34,242 nt of DNA from JACNIV01 sp965370415 (GTDB lineage: Bacteria > Cloacimonadota > Cloacimonadia > Cloacimonadales > TCS61). The position numbers were made by a program, and so were the translations under genes. Where the stretch lies: the NCBI GenBank assembly GCA_965370415.1, contig CBDUTJ010000031.1, forward strand, positions 1 to 34,242, written 5' to 3'. The notes under the pieces are model-generated. The model worked only from the letters and a program-made list of their open reading frames with translations, was not told the DNA's origin and ran no database searches. Positions 7,514-16,200 of this stretch are shown here, one piece after another. Positions within the stretch are counted from its first letter, which is position 1. Every line of letters begins with the position of its first letter.

Positions 7514-8514
7514 AACCAAATACTAAACACTTGATATCAATAATCATTACCCTTTTTACTTTCACGTTTTACCTTTTTTCATTCCTCTCCGCAGATACCA
7601 TAATAGATAGCGTTTACTCTGATCCGCTGCTGGATGGATATATTTATTATAGTCAAAATGCTCAAGCTTTTTCAGTTAATAACTGGATGTACGATATGGG
7701 CGCTGGAGATACTCATGGACCAATACCGTTTCCGGATCCAAATTCTTATTTTCGTTCATTTTTCACTTTTTATCTTCCAGATATTCCTGAGGGATATCAT
7801 ATAGATAGTGTCTATGTTTGCTTATATCAGTTTATGTCTGGAGGATACGATTCTTCCACCGGCACATACACTGATTTTCCGGTCTGGAATGTAGCGGGAG
7901 GAGATACAATTAAATGTATTATGAGCCACATAAATTACGGAATCGAGCTCGATATAGGAGATTGGGAGAAGGGAGATGTAGGTAATCCATACACATTTCA
8001 AAATAATATCGGAACAATAACGGAAAACGGGATAGAGGGTTACCGCTATCTCGATGTTACATCAAACGTTATCCATGATTATGAGCTGAACAGGGATAAA
8101 ACGCAATACCGCATAGCTTTCCAGATCGATACTGACTGGGATAATGAAAGCGACATGGTGGCGTTTATTACTGGTAATAGTCAGGCAGAATGGGCAAGAC
8201 CACAAGTGTTCATAAGATTTACTGATGAGATAAATTCAATAGAAAATAACGAAATTCCATTAGGACAAACACTTAATATCGAAATCTATCCTAATCCGTT
8301 TAATGGTGAAATAAATATCGAGTATTCAATGAATAGTTCAAACAACAATCTTGAAATCTACAATATCAGGGGGCAAAAAGTTTATTCACAAATAAATCTA
8401 CCTGTTGCTGGTTCATTAGTGTGGAAATGTGAAGATCAAACATCTGGGATCTATTTTATTAAAATTTCAAATTCAAAACATAAATATATAAAGAAAATTA
8501 CATATTTGAAATAG
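7510..8514 (+). CDS. Secreted protein with T9SS type A sorting domain
   Basis: The 334-aa product starts with GTG overlapping the selB stop (GTGA), with AGGA just upstream. It has a hydrophobic signal segment (about 8-27, ending FLSA), then a beta-rich region (about 40-240) with FYLPDIPEGYHIDSVYVCLYQ-like text. This faintly recalls DNRLRE-type adhesive modules, but I would not rely on it. The C-terminal ~75 residues are a T9SS type A sorting domain: IYPNPFNG, EIYNIRGQKVY, SGIYFIKIS, ending KKITYLK. It is expected to be exported and attached to the cell surface or released. Co-transcription with selB looks incidental. No catalytic motif seen. Confidence 0.85.
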   Translation: MKPNTKHLISIIITLFTFTFYLFSFLSADTIIDSVYSDPLLDGYIYYSQNAQAFSVNNWMYDMGAGDTHGPIPFPDPNSYFRSFFTFYLPDIPEGYHIDSVYVCLYQFMSGGYDSSTGTYTDFPVWNVAGGDTIKCIMSHINYGIELDIGDWEKGDVGNPYTFQNNIGTITENGIEGYRYLDVTSNVIHDYELNRDKTQYRIAFQIDTDWDNESDMVAFITGNSQAEWARPQVFIRFTDEINSIENNEIPLGQTLNIEIYPNPFNGEINIEYSMNSSNNNLEIYNIRGQKVYSQINLPVAGSLVWKCEDQTSGIYFIKISNSKHKYIKKITYLK

Positions 8515-8544
8515 TAGAAAGGTGAGGACTTATCAAATAATAAA

Positions 8545-8566
8545 AAAGCCGCATAACTGCGGCTTT
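8545..8566 (-). terminator. Intrinsic terminator for the tRNA-Lys/tRNA-Glu transcript
   Basis: A perfect 8-bp stem AAAGCCGC/GCGGCTTT with loop ATAACT. On the minus strand it runs directly into six Ts, fitting termination after tRNA-Glu. On the plus strand it could weakly end the selB-T9SS transcript as well. Confidence 0.8.
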
Positions 8567-8570
8567 AGAC

Positions 8571-8646
8571 TGGTATCCCGTAGGGGAGTCGAACCCCTGT
8601 TGCAGGAATGAAAATCCTGAGTCCTAAACCACTAGACGAACGGGAC
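8571..8646 (-). tRNA. trnE: tRNA-Glu (anticodon TTC)
   Basis: Reverse complement: acceptor GTCCCGT/ACGGGAT with a G-T first pair, discriminator A, encoded CCA (8571-8573), D arm TCGTCTAGTGGTTTAGGAC, anticodon loop TTTTCAT inside CAGGA/TCCTG giving TTC, T arm AGGGGTTCGACTCCCCT. It is followed on the minus strand by a terminator 4 nt away. Confidence 0.95.
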
Positions 8647-8662
8647 ATCTCTATTTATTTTT

Positions 8663-8737
8663 TGGTGAGGGTGGACGGATTTGAACCGTCGACTCTCTGC
8701 TTAAAAGGCAGATACTCTACCGCTGAGTTACACCCCC
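8663..8737 (-). tRNA. trnK: tRNA-Lys (anticodon TTT)
   Basis: Reverse complement: acceptor GGGGGTG/CACCCTC with one G-T pair, discriminator A, encoded CCA (8663-8665), anticodon stem TCTGC/GCAGA around CTTTTAA (anticodon TTT), T arm GACGGTTCAAATCCGTC. It is 16 nt upstream of tRNA-Glu on the same strand. A TTGACA box on the minus strand at 8801-8806 is a possible -35, without a clear -10 partner. Confidence 0.96.
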
Positions 8738-8909
8738 ATTTTAAAAGAAAATCACACTTCTATCACTAACGGAGCGTCAAACTAAAAGTGCGGATTTGAG
8801 TGTCAATAATTTTCTATCTGCTCTGATAAGGAAAAAATAAATTGCTAAAAATCTAAATAAAGTAAATATGGTTTAGTTCTGAAAAAGCCATTTTTCTAAC
8901 GGAGGTTTC

Positions 8910-9713
8910 ATGAAAAGATCTGTTATACAGCAGAAATTTGAAAAAAAAATAAAGATACGTTTAAGCGGGAAACCACTCGATGTGATCGAATATATTTTTT
9001 TCGATCCCCAGATCCAGGCTTTGCACGAATATGCCAACATAGTTTCTCTGAAAAGATTGGGTTTTAACGACCACGGACCGGTACACATGCGTAAGGCGGC
9101 GTTAAATGCGCTTCTCATGTTCGATCTTCTGGTAGAAGCCGATATCAAGCTGAACCTGGAAAAAGAAGGAGTTGGAACAGCGGAAGACAGCAAGATCGCT
9201 GTACTAGCGGCTGCCCTTTTGCATGATATTGGAATGACCGTATGCCGCGATAAGCATGAGTTTATGAGCGTGAACCTGGCTATTCCCATTATAGACAGAA
9301 TGCTGGAACAATTCTATCACAGTGAAATAAATAAAAGAGTTATTTTGAAATCGTTGATCATGGAATGTATTTTTGGACACATGGCCACACAAACGATACA
9401 TACTCTGGAAGCTGGATTGGTATTGGTTGGTGATGGCTGCGATATGGAACAGGGAAGATCGCGCATTTCCACCATGTTATTCGATAAACCACGGGTGGGT
9501 GATATCCATAAATATTCATCCACAGGAATTGAAAAAGTACATATCTCAAAAGGTGATAAAAGACCTATCAAGATACATGTGGATATGACCGAATCCGTTG
9601 GGTTCTTTCAGATAGAAGAAGTACTTTTTCCCAAAATTGCTTTCAGCCCGGTAAAAAAATATATTGAACTGGAAGCTGGAATTATTGGTAAAGAAATAAA
9701 AAAATACTTATAA
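8910..9713 (+). CDS. HD-domain metal-dependent phosphohydrolase-like protein
   Basis: The 267-aa soluble protein has HD-superfamily features: HGPVH (His55, His59), LLHDIGM with the His105-Asp106 doublet, then His116 and His157 and an Asp-rich GDGCDM segment (175-179). Such proteins hydrolyse phosphoester bonds in nucleotides or cyclic nucleotides using two metal ions; the substrate here cannot be told. The start ATG 8910 has GGAGG 5 nt upstream. It is the first gene of a five-gene plus-strand run; the next gene starts 10 nt after its stop. The C-terminal ~80 residues (including VHISKGDKRPIKIHVDMTES) look beta-rich and may be a separate regulatory part. Confidence 0.83.
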   Translation: MKRSVIQQKFEKKIKIRLSGKPLDVIEYIFFDPQIQALHEYANIVSLKRLGFNDHGPVHMRKAALNALLMFDLLVEADIKLNLEKEGVGTAEDSKIAVLAAALLHDIGMTVCRDKHEFMSVNLAIPIIDRMLEQFYHSEINKRVILKSLIMECIFGHMATQTIHTLEAGLVLVGDGCDMEQGRSRISTMLFDKPRVGDIHKYSSTGIEKVHISKGDKRPIKIHVDMTESVGFFQIEEVLFPKIAFSPVKKYIELEAGIIGKEIKKYL

Positions 9714-9723
9714 AGGAGTTTGT

Positions 9724-10551
9724 ATGAAATTAGTAAAAATGCTTTTTGTTATTGGTTTGTTGGTTGTTTTTGGTTGCACTTCTTCGCAGAATACAGGTGG
9801 TTTTGGAGGACAACTTTGGAAAGGAGATCATTTTGTGCAGAAAACAGTCGATGCCAGCAGGTTGGATGAGAATATCATCAGGGCGAAAGTGGAAGGGAAA
9901 TGGCAGGAGTTTACACTTACGGATTTCCCGGAGATATTTACAACCTGGAATTTTAAAAGAAGGATCGAGACGATCGAAGGAATTGCTAGCGGAGATATGC
10001 CCGGTCTGGACGGACCGCATAATGCGATCGTGGCAACTTATGGCTACAGGCGGGAAGATTCCAAATTTAGAGTTAACAACGCTATTAAAGGTTGTGGATT
10101 TCTACCCAGAAAAGATAAGATCAAAGAAACCATCCAGCTTCTGAAAGATACAAATGAAGAACATTTCATGAAAAAACTGGATATCCTGATCGGTCTGTAT
10201 GCAGGAGCAGATTCTATCTTCGATATGAATAAACAGGTTTCGCTGGAATTGTATGCAGTTCCGGAGCGGGGAACACAAACCTTCCTGAACCAGATGACCG
10301 ACCCTACTTCTGTGATAGTGTTCATGGATATTCCCACTTTTAAACTTAAAACCATAGCTTATCTGTTACATCCGCAAAATCCCGATCTTACGGATTACGA
10401 AAAGGATGTGGTGGAATATATCAACCTGGTTCACAGCTATTTTCACGGTGAATTCTCGAAGGATTTTATTGCCGTAATTTACAATGTAATAGAAGTTTAT
10501 AATAGCTCACCCGGAAATAAGAACGGCAGGGGAACACTAATCGTTCCATAA
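9724..10551 (+). CDS. Putative lipoprotein of unknown function
   Basis: Unrecognised family, 275 aa. It has a lipoprotein signal peptide: positively charged start, hydrophobic core, and lipobox VFGC with Cys18, followed by a Ser/Gly-rich linker. The rest is a mixed alpha/beta, fairly charged domain with no known motif. AAGGAG precedes ATG 9724. It is 10 nt after the HD gene and 21 nt before the PilT-like ATPase gene, so it is probably co-expressed. A lipid-anchored envelope component or pilotin-like partner of the ATPase system is a guess from position alone. Confidence 0.75.
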   Translation: MKLVKMLFVIGLLVVFGCTSSQNTGGFGGQLWKGDHFVQKTVDASRLDENIIRAKVEGKWQEFTLTDFPEIFTTWNFKRRIETIEGIASGDMPGLDGPHNAIVATYGYRREDSKFRVNNAIKGCGFLPRKDKIKETIQLLKDTNEEHFMKKLDILIGLYAGADSIFDMNKQVSLELYAVPERGTQTFLNQMTDPTSVIVFMDIPTFKLKTIAYLLHPQNPDLTDYEKDVVEYINLVHSYFHGEFSKDFIAVIYNVIEVYNSSPGNKNGRGTLIVP

Positions 10552-10572
10552 AAAATATACCCGGAGGTTGAG

Positions 10573-11790
10573 ATGGCATTATCTTTTTTAAATGAGCTGA
10601 GATCTTCTCTTCCCGAATACAGCATGGGATTGAACAGGATAAAACTGATAAATAAAGCAGTAATGGCAAATACTGCCTGGAAGAAAGAATCATTTGAACA
10701 CCTTAAGTCTCTGCTTCAAAAAATGATAACAAAAAAAGCTTCCGACATGGATTTTGGCGGTCCACGTGCAAATGAACAAATCTGGTACCGTACCTATGGT
10801 GATAAAGTCCCCGATGTAGAGCTGGCTGCATGTACAGATGACGAAACTACAGCGATAATGATGAGTGTTCTTTCCGGTGAACAGAAAAATCTTCTCATCA
10901 AACAAAAGAATCTGGATTTTGCCCTTACTATAAAAATAGAAGAAACAGAGGAACCGATCCGTTTCCGGGGAAATATCTTTTTCGAAAGGAATTCACTGGC
11001 TGTGAATTTCCGTCTGATAACACAGAAACTGTTCACAATAGAAGATCTGGAAATTCCTTCTACGATAGTAAAGCGGTTGGACCTGCAATTTGAAAAATCC
11101 GGCTTGTTCCTGATAACAGGAATAACAGGTTCCGGAAAAAGTACTACTCTGGATACTATCATCAATATGAATAATATGAACAACAAAGCGCACATAATTA
11201 TTATCGGTAATCCTATCGAATTTATACACAAATCCATTAAAAGCATAGTTACACATCGAGATGTGGGCAGTGATGTTCTCAGTTTTCAGCATGGAACCAT
11301 CGAAGCTTTGCGACAGGACCCGGATATTATCGTGGTGGGTGAAATGAGAGATGCGAAGACGATATCTACAGTTCTGGAAGTTACAGACAGTGGTCACAAA
11401 GTATATACAACTCTGCACACCAGTTCTGCGGTGGACAGCATTCACAGAATTATAGCCGAATTTCCACCTGATGAACAGGAACGAGTACGTTACCGTCTGG
11501 CGGATGTTCTGAAAGTAGTGATGTCGCAGAAACTGGTTCCCAATAAAAAAGGTGATCTTACCTTGGTAAAAGAGATACTGTCTGTGGATCATTCAATACA
11601 GGCAGCAATACGTAATGGCAATATAACAGAGATCTTCCAGATGCTCACAGAAGGTAAAACCAAAGGAATGTTCACCCTGCAGCAGGATCTTTACAGACTG
11701 GTAAAAAGCGGAGTTATCACTGCTGAAACTGCCATGAATTACTGTAATAATAAAAAAGTAATGGATAATCTTTTGAAGTATTCAACTTAA
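10573..11790 (+). CDS. PilT-like secretion/retraction ATPase
   Basis: The 405-aa protein matches the PilT/GspE superfamily of hexameric motor ATPases that drive type IV pili and related systems. Walker A is GITGSGKST (183-191, Lys189), Walker B is DPDIIVVGEMRD with Glu257, and the His box LHTSS lies near 281-285. It resembles PilT in size and in AIR-type C-terminal text (QAAIRNGN). The Asp box is altered: GNPIEF at 212-217 where PilT has EDPIEF. The N-terminal ~60 residues are an extra helical extension. ATG follows CGGAGGTTGAG. It lies in a tight run with the lipoprotein and the kinase, near a pilin-like gene. Confidence 0.88.
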   Translation: MALSFLNELRSSLPEYSMGLNRIKLINKAVMANTAWKKESFEHLKSLLQKMITKKASDMDFGGPRANEQIWYRTYGDKVPDVELAACTDDETTAIMMSVLSGEQKNLLIKQKNLDFALTIKIEETEEPIRFRGNIFFERNSLAVNFRLITQKLFTIEDLEIPSTIVKRLDLQFEKSGLFLITGITGSGKSTTLDTIINMNNMNNKAHIIIIGNPIEFIHKSIKSIVTHRDVGSDVLSFQHGTIEALRQDPDIIVVGEMRDAKTISTVLEVTDSGHKVYTTLHTSSAVDSIHRIIAEFPPDEQERVRYRLADVLKVVMSQKLVPNKKGDLTLVKEILSVDHSIQAAIRNGNITEIFQMLTEGKTKGMFTLQQDLYRLVKSGVITAETAMNYCNNKKVMDNLLKYST

Positions 11791-11802
11791 TGGAGCAAAA
11801 AA

Positions 11803-12660
11803 ATGAAAAACATGTCATTTCAGAAATTAAAGAGAAGAATACCCTGGTATATTATTTCCGCATTGCTTACAATTCTTGGCTCTATTTCAATTGTCCTTTT
11901 ATTTATGAGCTATTTTGTAATTCATAATGATACTTTTTTCTGGTGTCTTCTCATAAGCTGGATCACGATCCTCATTGTATCTACATTTGAAATCAGTATT
12001 CAGGAAGTTCATAGAAAAAGAGCAGAAGATGAATTGGAGAAACAACTTCACGATAAGCAAAGGCTGTTAAAAGAAGTTTATCATCGTATGAAAAACCATA
12101 TGCAAATGATATACAGCATGCTGAACATGCAGAGAGAATATACCGATGACGAACTTACCAGGATAGCGCTCGATGCCAGCAAAGACCGTGTAAAATCTGT
12201 AACGCTGGCTCATAAGAAAATGTTAGATGAAGAAAAGTTCATCCATATTGATTTTTCGGGTTATGTGAAAAATCTCATCAATCAACTTCTGAACACCCAA
12301 CAAGTTGATGAAGACAGGATCTCGGTAAAAATGAATATCAAATTTGCTTTGATGAACATAAATTATGCCATTCCCTGCGGATTGATAATCAATGAACTGG
12401 TCTCTAATTCACTGAAATTTGCCTTCCCTGGAGAACAAAAAGGCAAGATCGATATATCGTTGCAAACTGATGAGGAAGACAATTATATTCTAAGTGTAAG
12501 CGACAATGGCATCGGCTTTCCCGGGAATATCGATTTTCGTAATCCGGGAACTTTCGGGTTGCAGCTTGTTAATATACTGGTAGATCAGCTTAACAGCATT
12601 GTAGAATTAAACAGGGAAGATGGCACATCAGTAAAAATTACTTTCAAAAAAAGAGATTAA
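11803..12660 (+). CDS. Membrane sensor histidine kinase, HisKA_2 type
   Basis: The 285-aa protein has two membrane helices (about 15-39 and 44-64) with almost no periplasmic loop. A HisKA_2 phosphoacceptor region follows (EVYHRMKNHMQMI, His94), then a HATPase_c domain with N box INELVSNSLKFAF (196-208), G1 box DNGIGF (234-239) and GTFGLQLV. HisKA_2/HWE-like kinases autophosphorylate on this His and pass phosphate to a response regulator, often stand-alone or diguanylate-cyclase-linked. No response regulator gene is in the window. Its lack of a sizeable sensor domain suggests it senses membrane state or a partner. GGAG lies 9 nt before ATG 11803. Confidence 0.9.
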   Translation: MKNMSFQKLKRRIPWYIISALLTILGSISIVLLFMSYFVIHNDTFFWCLLISWITILIVSTFEISIQEVHRKRAEDELEKQLHDKQRLLKEVYHRMKNHMQMIYSMLNMQREYTDDELTRIALDASKDRVKSVTLAHKKMLDEEKFIHIDFSGYVKNLINQLLNTQQVDEDRISVKMNIKFALMNINYAIPCGLIINELVSNSLKFAFPGEQKGKIDISLQTDEEDNYILSVSDNGIGFPGNIDFRNPGTFGLQLVNILVDQLNSIVELNREDGTSVKITFKKRD

Positions 12661-12693
12661 GATGAGAACTCCTCTTTAAGGAAGGAAGATAAT

Positions 12694-13113
12694 ATGGGTT
12701 ACCAGCAATTTCTCATGCTTATTCTGGCATTGTTAATAATAGGTGTAGCTGTTTCGGTGGGATTGGATATGTTCAACCAGAACTCGCGTAACATAAACCG
12801 GCAGGCGATAATCTCTGAAATGAACATCTATGCCGGTGTTGCTAATGCCTTCTACAAAGCTCCTGTTTCCCTGGGAGGAGGTGGAAGAGCATGGGATGTC
12901 GATAGACTCGGTTACTGGTTAGGTGTTAATTATGAGACGACCACAAATACAACTTCCTCGAATAATGGGATTTACACTTTTTCGTCTATCGGAGATACTC
13001 TATATATTATCGGTGTGGGAACAGAAACAGGTAACAACGGCAGCACGAATGTACAGGCATCTATGACCATTCAGGGTGCAAATTGCCAGATAGTTACAGT
13101 TATAAATAATTAA
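12694..13113 (+). CDS. Small pilin-like protein with very short leader
   Basis: A 139-aa protein starting MGYQQF, then a ~20-residue hydrophobic helix (LMLILALLIIGVAVSVGL) and a polar, Gly/Ser/Thr-rich domain. The layout (MG, possible cleavage after Gly2, hydrophobic helix, small globular part) resembles a type IV pilin, but the usual Glu at mature position 5 is absent, so processing by a prepilin peptidase is unproven. It is homologous by eye to the product of 23605-24054: MG-QQ start, NR-A-IS-MN block, GGG, LG-NY, closing IVT-N. AAGGAAGG precedes the ATG. It ends the five-gene run with the PilT-like ATPase. Confidence 0.78.
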   Translation: MGYQQFLMLILALLIIGVAVSVGLDMFNQNSRNINRQAIISEMNIYAGVANAFYKAPVSLGGGGRAWDVDRLGYWLGVNYETTTNTTSSNNGIYTFSSIGDTLYIIGVGTETGNNGSTNVQASMTIQGANCQIVTVINN

Positions 13114-13118
13114 AAATC

Positions 13119-13146
13119 TCGAGTCGATTTGCAAGTATCGACTCGA
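13119..13146. repeat. Perfect inverted repeat between convergent genes
   Basis: TCGAGTCGAT and ATCGACTCGA form a 10-bp stem around an 8-nt loop. It sits just after the pilin-like gene stop and has no T run, so it is not a classic intrinsic terminator; it may stop transcripts only with help, or be a repeat. Confidence 0.6.
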
Positions 13147-13168
13147 AACCAGGAATAGTGAAAACAAC

Positions 13169-13212
13169 CCCCACTAACTCCCCCTAGATAGGGGGAGAAT
13201 TAAAGGGTGGGG
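13169..13212. repeat. Nested GC-rich palindrome (possible dispersed repeat or terminator)
   Basis: CTCCCCCTA/TAGGGGGAG (13178-13197) forms a 9-bp stem around GA, and CCCCAC (13169-13174) pairs with GTGGGG (13207-13212) outside it. C/G-rich, unlike the AT-rich surroundings, and located just before the convergent stop of the C25 protease gene. It looks like a small mobile or dispersed palindromic repeat. Confidence 0.5.
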
Positions 13213-13217
13213 TGAAA

Positions 13218-16200
13218 CTATTTCAGCAGCAGCATTCTCTTTGTTTTATCATAGCTGTCTGTTCGCATTCTATAGAAATAGATTCCTGATGCAACTGCTT
13301 TGTCGTTTTTATCTTTTCCATTCCAAACTGCCGAATGATAACCCGCAGATAGTTTATCATCAACAAGCATGCTGATCTTTTGTCCCCTGATGTTGAATAT
13401 TTCAAGGGTAACTTTTGTATCTTCTTGCAGAGCGTAATTAATAGTAGTTTCCGGATTAAATGGATTAGGGTAATTTTCATTCAGCATGGTTGTAACGGGA
13501 ATCAATTCATTACCTGCATCAGATTGCTCATAAGAAATTATTACTGTATCGGTCGGGTCACTTTCGTTATTCTGACTATATTCTGCTGTAACGTAATATC
13601 CGTAATCTCCGCTTTCGAACAAAGAATCTGTATAGGCTAAAGCCAGGGTTGTATCCAGAAGTGTGAAGGCACCACTATCGACATTCCGGTAGATATTATA
13701 ATGCTGGAAATCTCTGGTACTGGGTTCTGATTGCTCCCAACTCAGGGAGACATAACATTCATTTAACTCTCCTTCAAGATCAATGGGAGGAGCCAGGTAG
13801 CAAAGTACAAAATCTACGGTTGTTATCTGCTCTTCAAAAACTTCTACATCGAAAACGGTGATAGTTTCATATCCGGCAAGGCTTGCTGTTACATCGAAAA
13901 TACCCACAGGACTTATAAAAGAATAATTCCCACTGGCATCCGGACTGGTGGAACCATAATAGGTGGAGATTATTACATCTTCTATATTCCCGGTTGGCAG
14001 AAGCGTTACCATTCCGGCAATCGTGCCATTTATTAAGGACAATGTGGGGAAGACAATATAATCAACCCAGGCACAATCTTCCGGCAGAGCAGTACTGCCA
14101 TCGTTGCTATCTTTTACATACACCCAGGAAAACGTGTGTGTTCCTGAAGTTACCGAGTAACTGGCATAAGTCCAGGGAGAAGAACCATCAGGTTCCGGTT
14201 GATAACGACCAGCTTCCACATCATCTATAAAGAACATCAATCCATCATAAAAATAAGTTTGAGAAGGACTGTATTCACAAGCCACGCGGTAATAAAAACT
14301 GATCTCACCATCTGTTACAACGTCCACGGTTACGTTCATAAAAGACGCCTGGTTGTGAGTAATGGGATAAGATTTCGCACTGGCTGCTCCACTGTAAAAA
14401 CTATCTGTTGCAATGCTCCAGTTTATATCGGGTATAGTATCGATTATCGTGAAGTCTTCGATCGGGTTTACATTTGGCCACGTAATGTTACAACCGACAA
14501 ATGCCCACGGAAAGTTTGTAAAACCACCCGACTCAAAATCTTCAATGAATATACCGACCGATGTGTCGTAATTCCTGGTAACGATGTATTCTCCAGCAAC
14601 TACATTATAGATGAAAGTGACAGGAGTTCCAAAGGTGATCTCATCACTGGCGATAACTGTATATACAGCATCCTCGAAGGATTGGCTGCCTATCTCTCCC
14701 AGGTTTACAGGACTTTGCACGATAGTGATAAGTTGATTTGCACAGGACAGATCAGCTATTGCTTCGGGTGAAGGGGCATGTCCATCGTTATAGGTGGGAA
14801 TGGTAATTATAACTGTTTCTCCAGGGTCGAGCACTCCGTTATTATTTCCGGTAGCATCATCGATGGTCATTTCACCTGCCCATAAAACAGGAGCATAAGC
14901 TTCTATTACGAAATTGGATATCCAGGTATTGGTTCCGTCTGTAGCACTCACCTGGAATAAGAACGTGTGTTCATCAGGAATAGAATCGCATACTTCCACA
15001 GCAAAGCCATCATCTACTGTTACCACGGCTCCCGCTGCAATGTTTCCATAAAACTCTGTAGGATCTGTAATGGTTATGTATTGGTCATCTGTGCTCAGGG
15101 TAACGGTTACATTATCTGCCTGGTCGATTCCCACATTTTCCATACTTAAGGTAAGAAGGATGAATTCACCATAATCCATCAATCCATTCCCATTTCCTGC
15201 TGAGTCATCCAGAGTGTAAGAATCAAATAATACATAAGGTCCTGCCGGTGGGATAACATCAACTTGGGCTGTATATCGGTAATAATCCTGTTTGGTAACA
15301 GTAACATCGATAACCGCTCCCGGCAGTTGCTGGACAATAGGAATATCTACAGGAGCACCAGTTCCTTCTCCCACACCTATCAGAACACCATCCACGGTTA
15401 ACCCGATAAGAGAACCATCATCTGCAATGATAGTAAAATAATCTAATGCACTCAGAAGTACCGGATCGTGTATTATAGTGAGGTTTTGAGGAATAACAGA
15501 ATAAACAGTGCTGAATGCATCACCGTGATGGTGGAATAAATTATATGTAACTTCTTTGTTATTTGTGTTATAGGGCCAGTTAGATTGCTGCAGGAAGTAT
15601 TTTCCGGCTGAATTGGCAAAGGCAGGTAATACATCACGTGAGTCTGGAGTGGTACCATAATCCGGTAAAAAATCAGTCCACATGTTATCGTACATTCCCC
15701 ATACAAAGGTATCATTCACAAATGAGTATGACACCTCAGATGCAGCAATAATACCAAGACATCCAGCATTCTCACCATTATATGTATGTCTGTGAAATGT
15801 CTCTGCAAAACACTCACCGGCTATATTATACTTACCGGTAAGACAATTAATGGAAAATACATAAACCAGATCATTATTGGTTAAACTGTTTATATGACTG
15901 GATTGGAAACCTGGTTCACCCCAGCCTGTTGTACCTCCGTGATCTCTATGCTGAAGCATGAAAGAACCATTATTGATACCATTAATAACATCGTTAGCAG
16001 TACCATACCAAGTACAGTTAACTTCACCGGGTGTTGCCGGAATGTAACCCAGTCCATTAGGACCGAAAACATTCAATACGGTGGCTGTATTTGTTGCAGT
16101 AGACCAGGGATCAGTATTTGGATTACCGCTGTAAATAGCATTAATTCTGTTAACAGTTTTGCCTTGAATAACTTCCCAGAAACCTGCTACAGATTCAGAG

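Noticed and set aside
14199..14771. 190-codon open frame antisense to the C25 protease gene
   Set aside because: It is a shadow of a strongly coding minus-strand gene, with no ribosome binding site and unusual composition.
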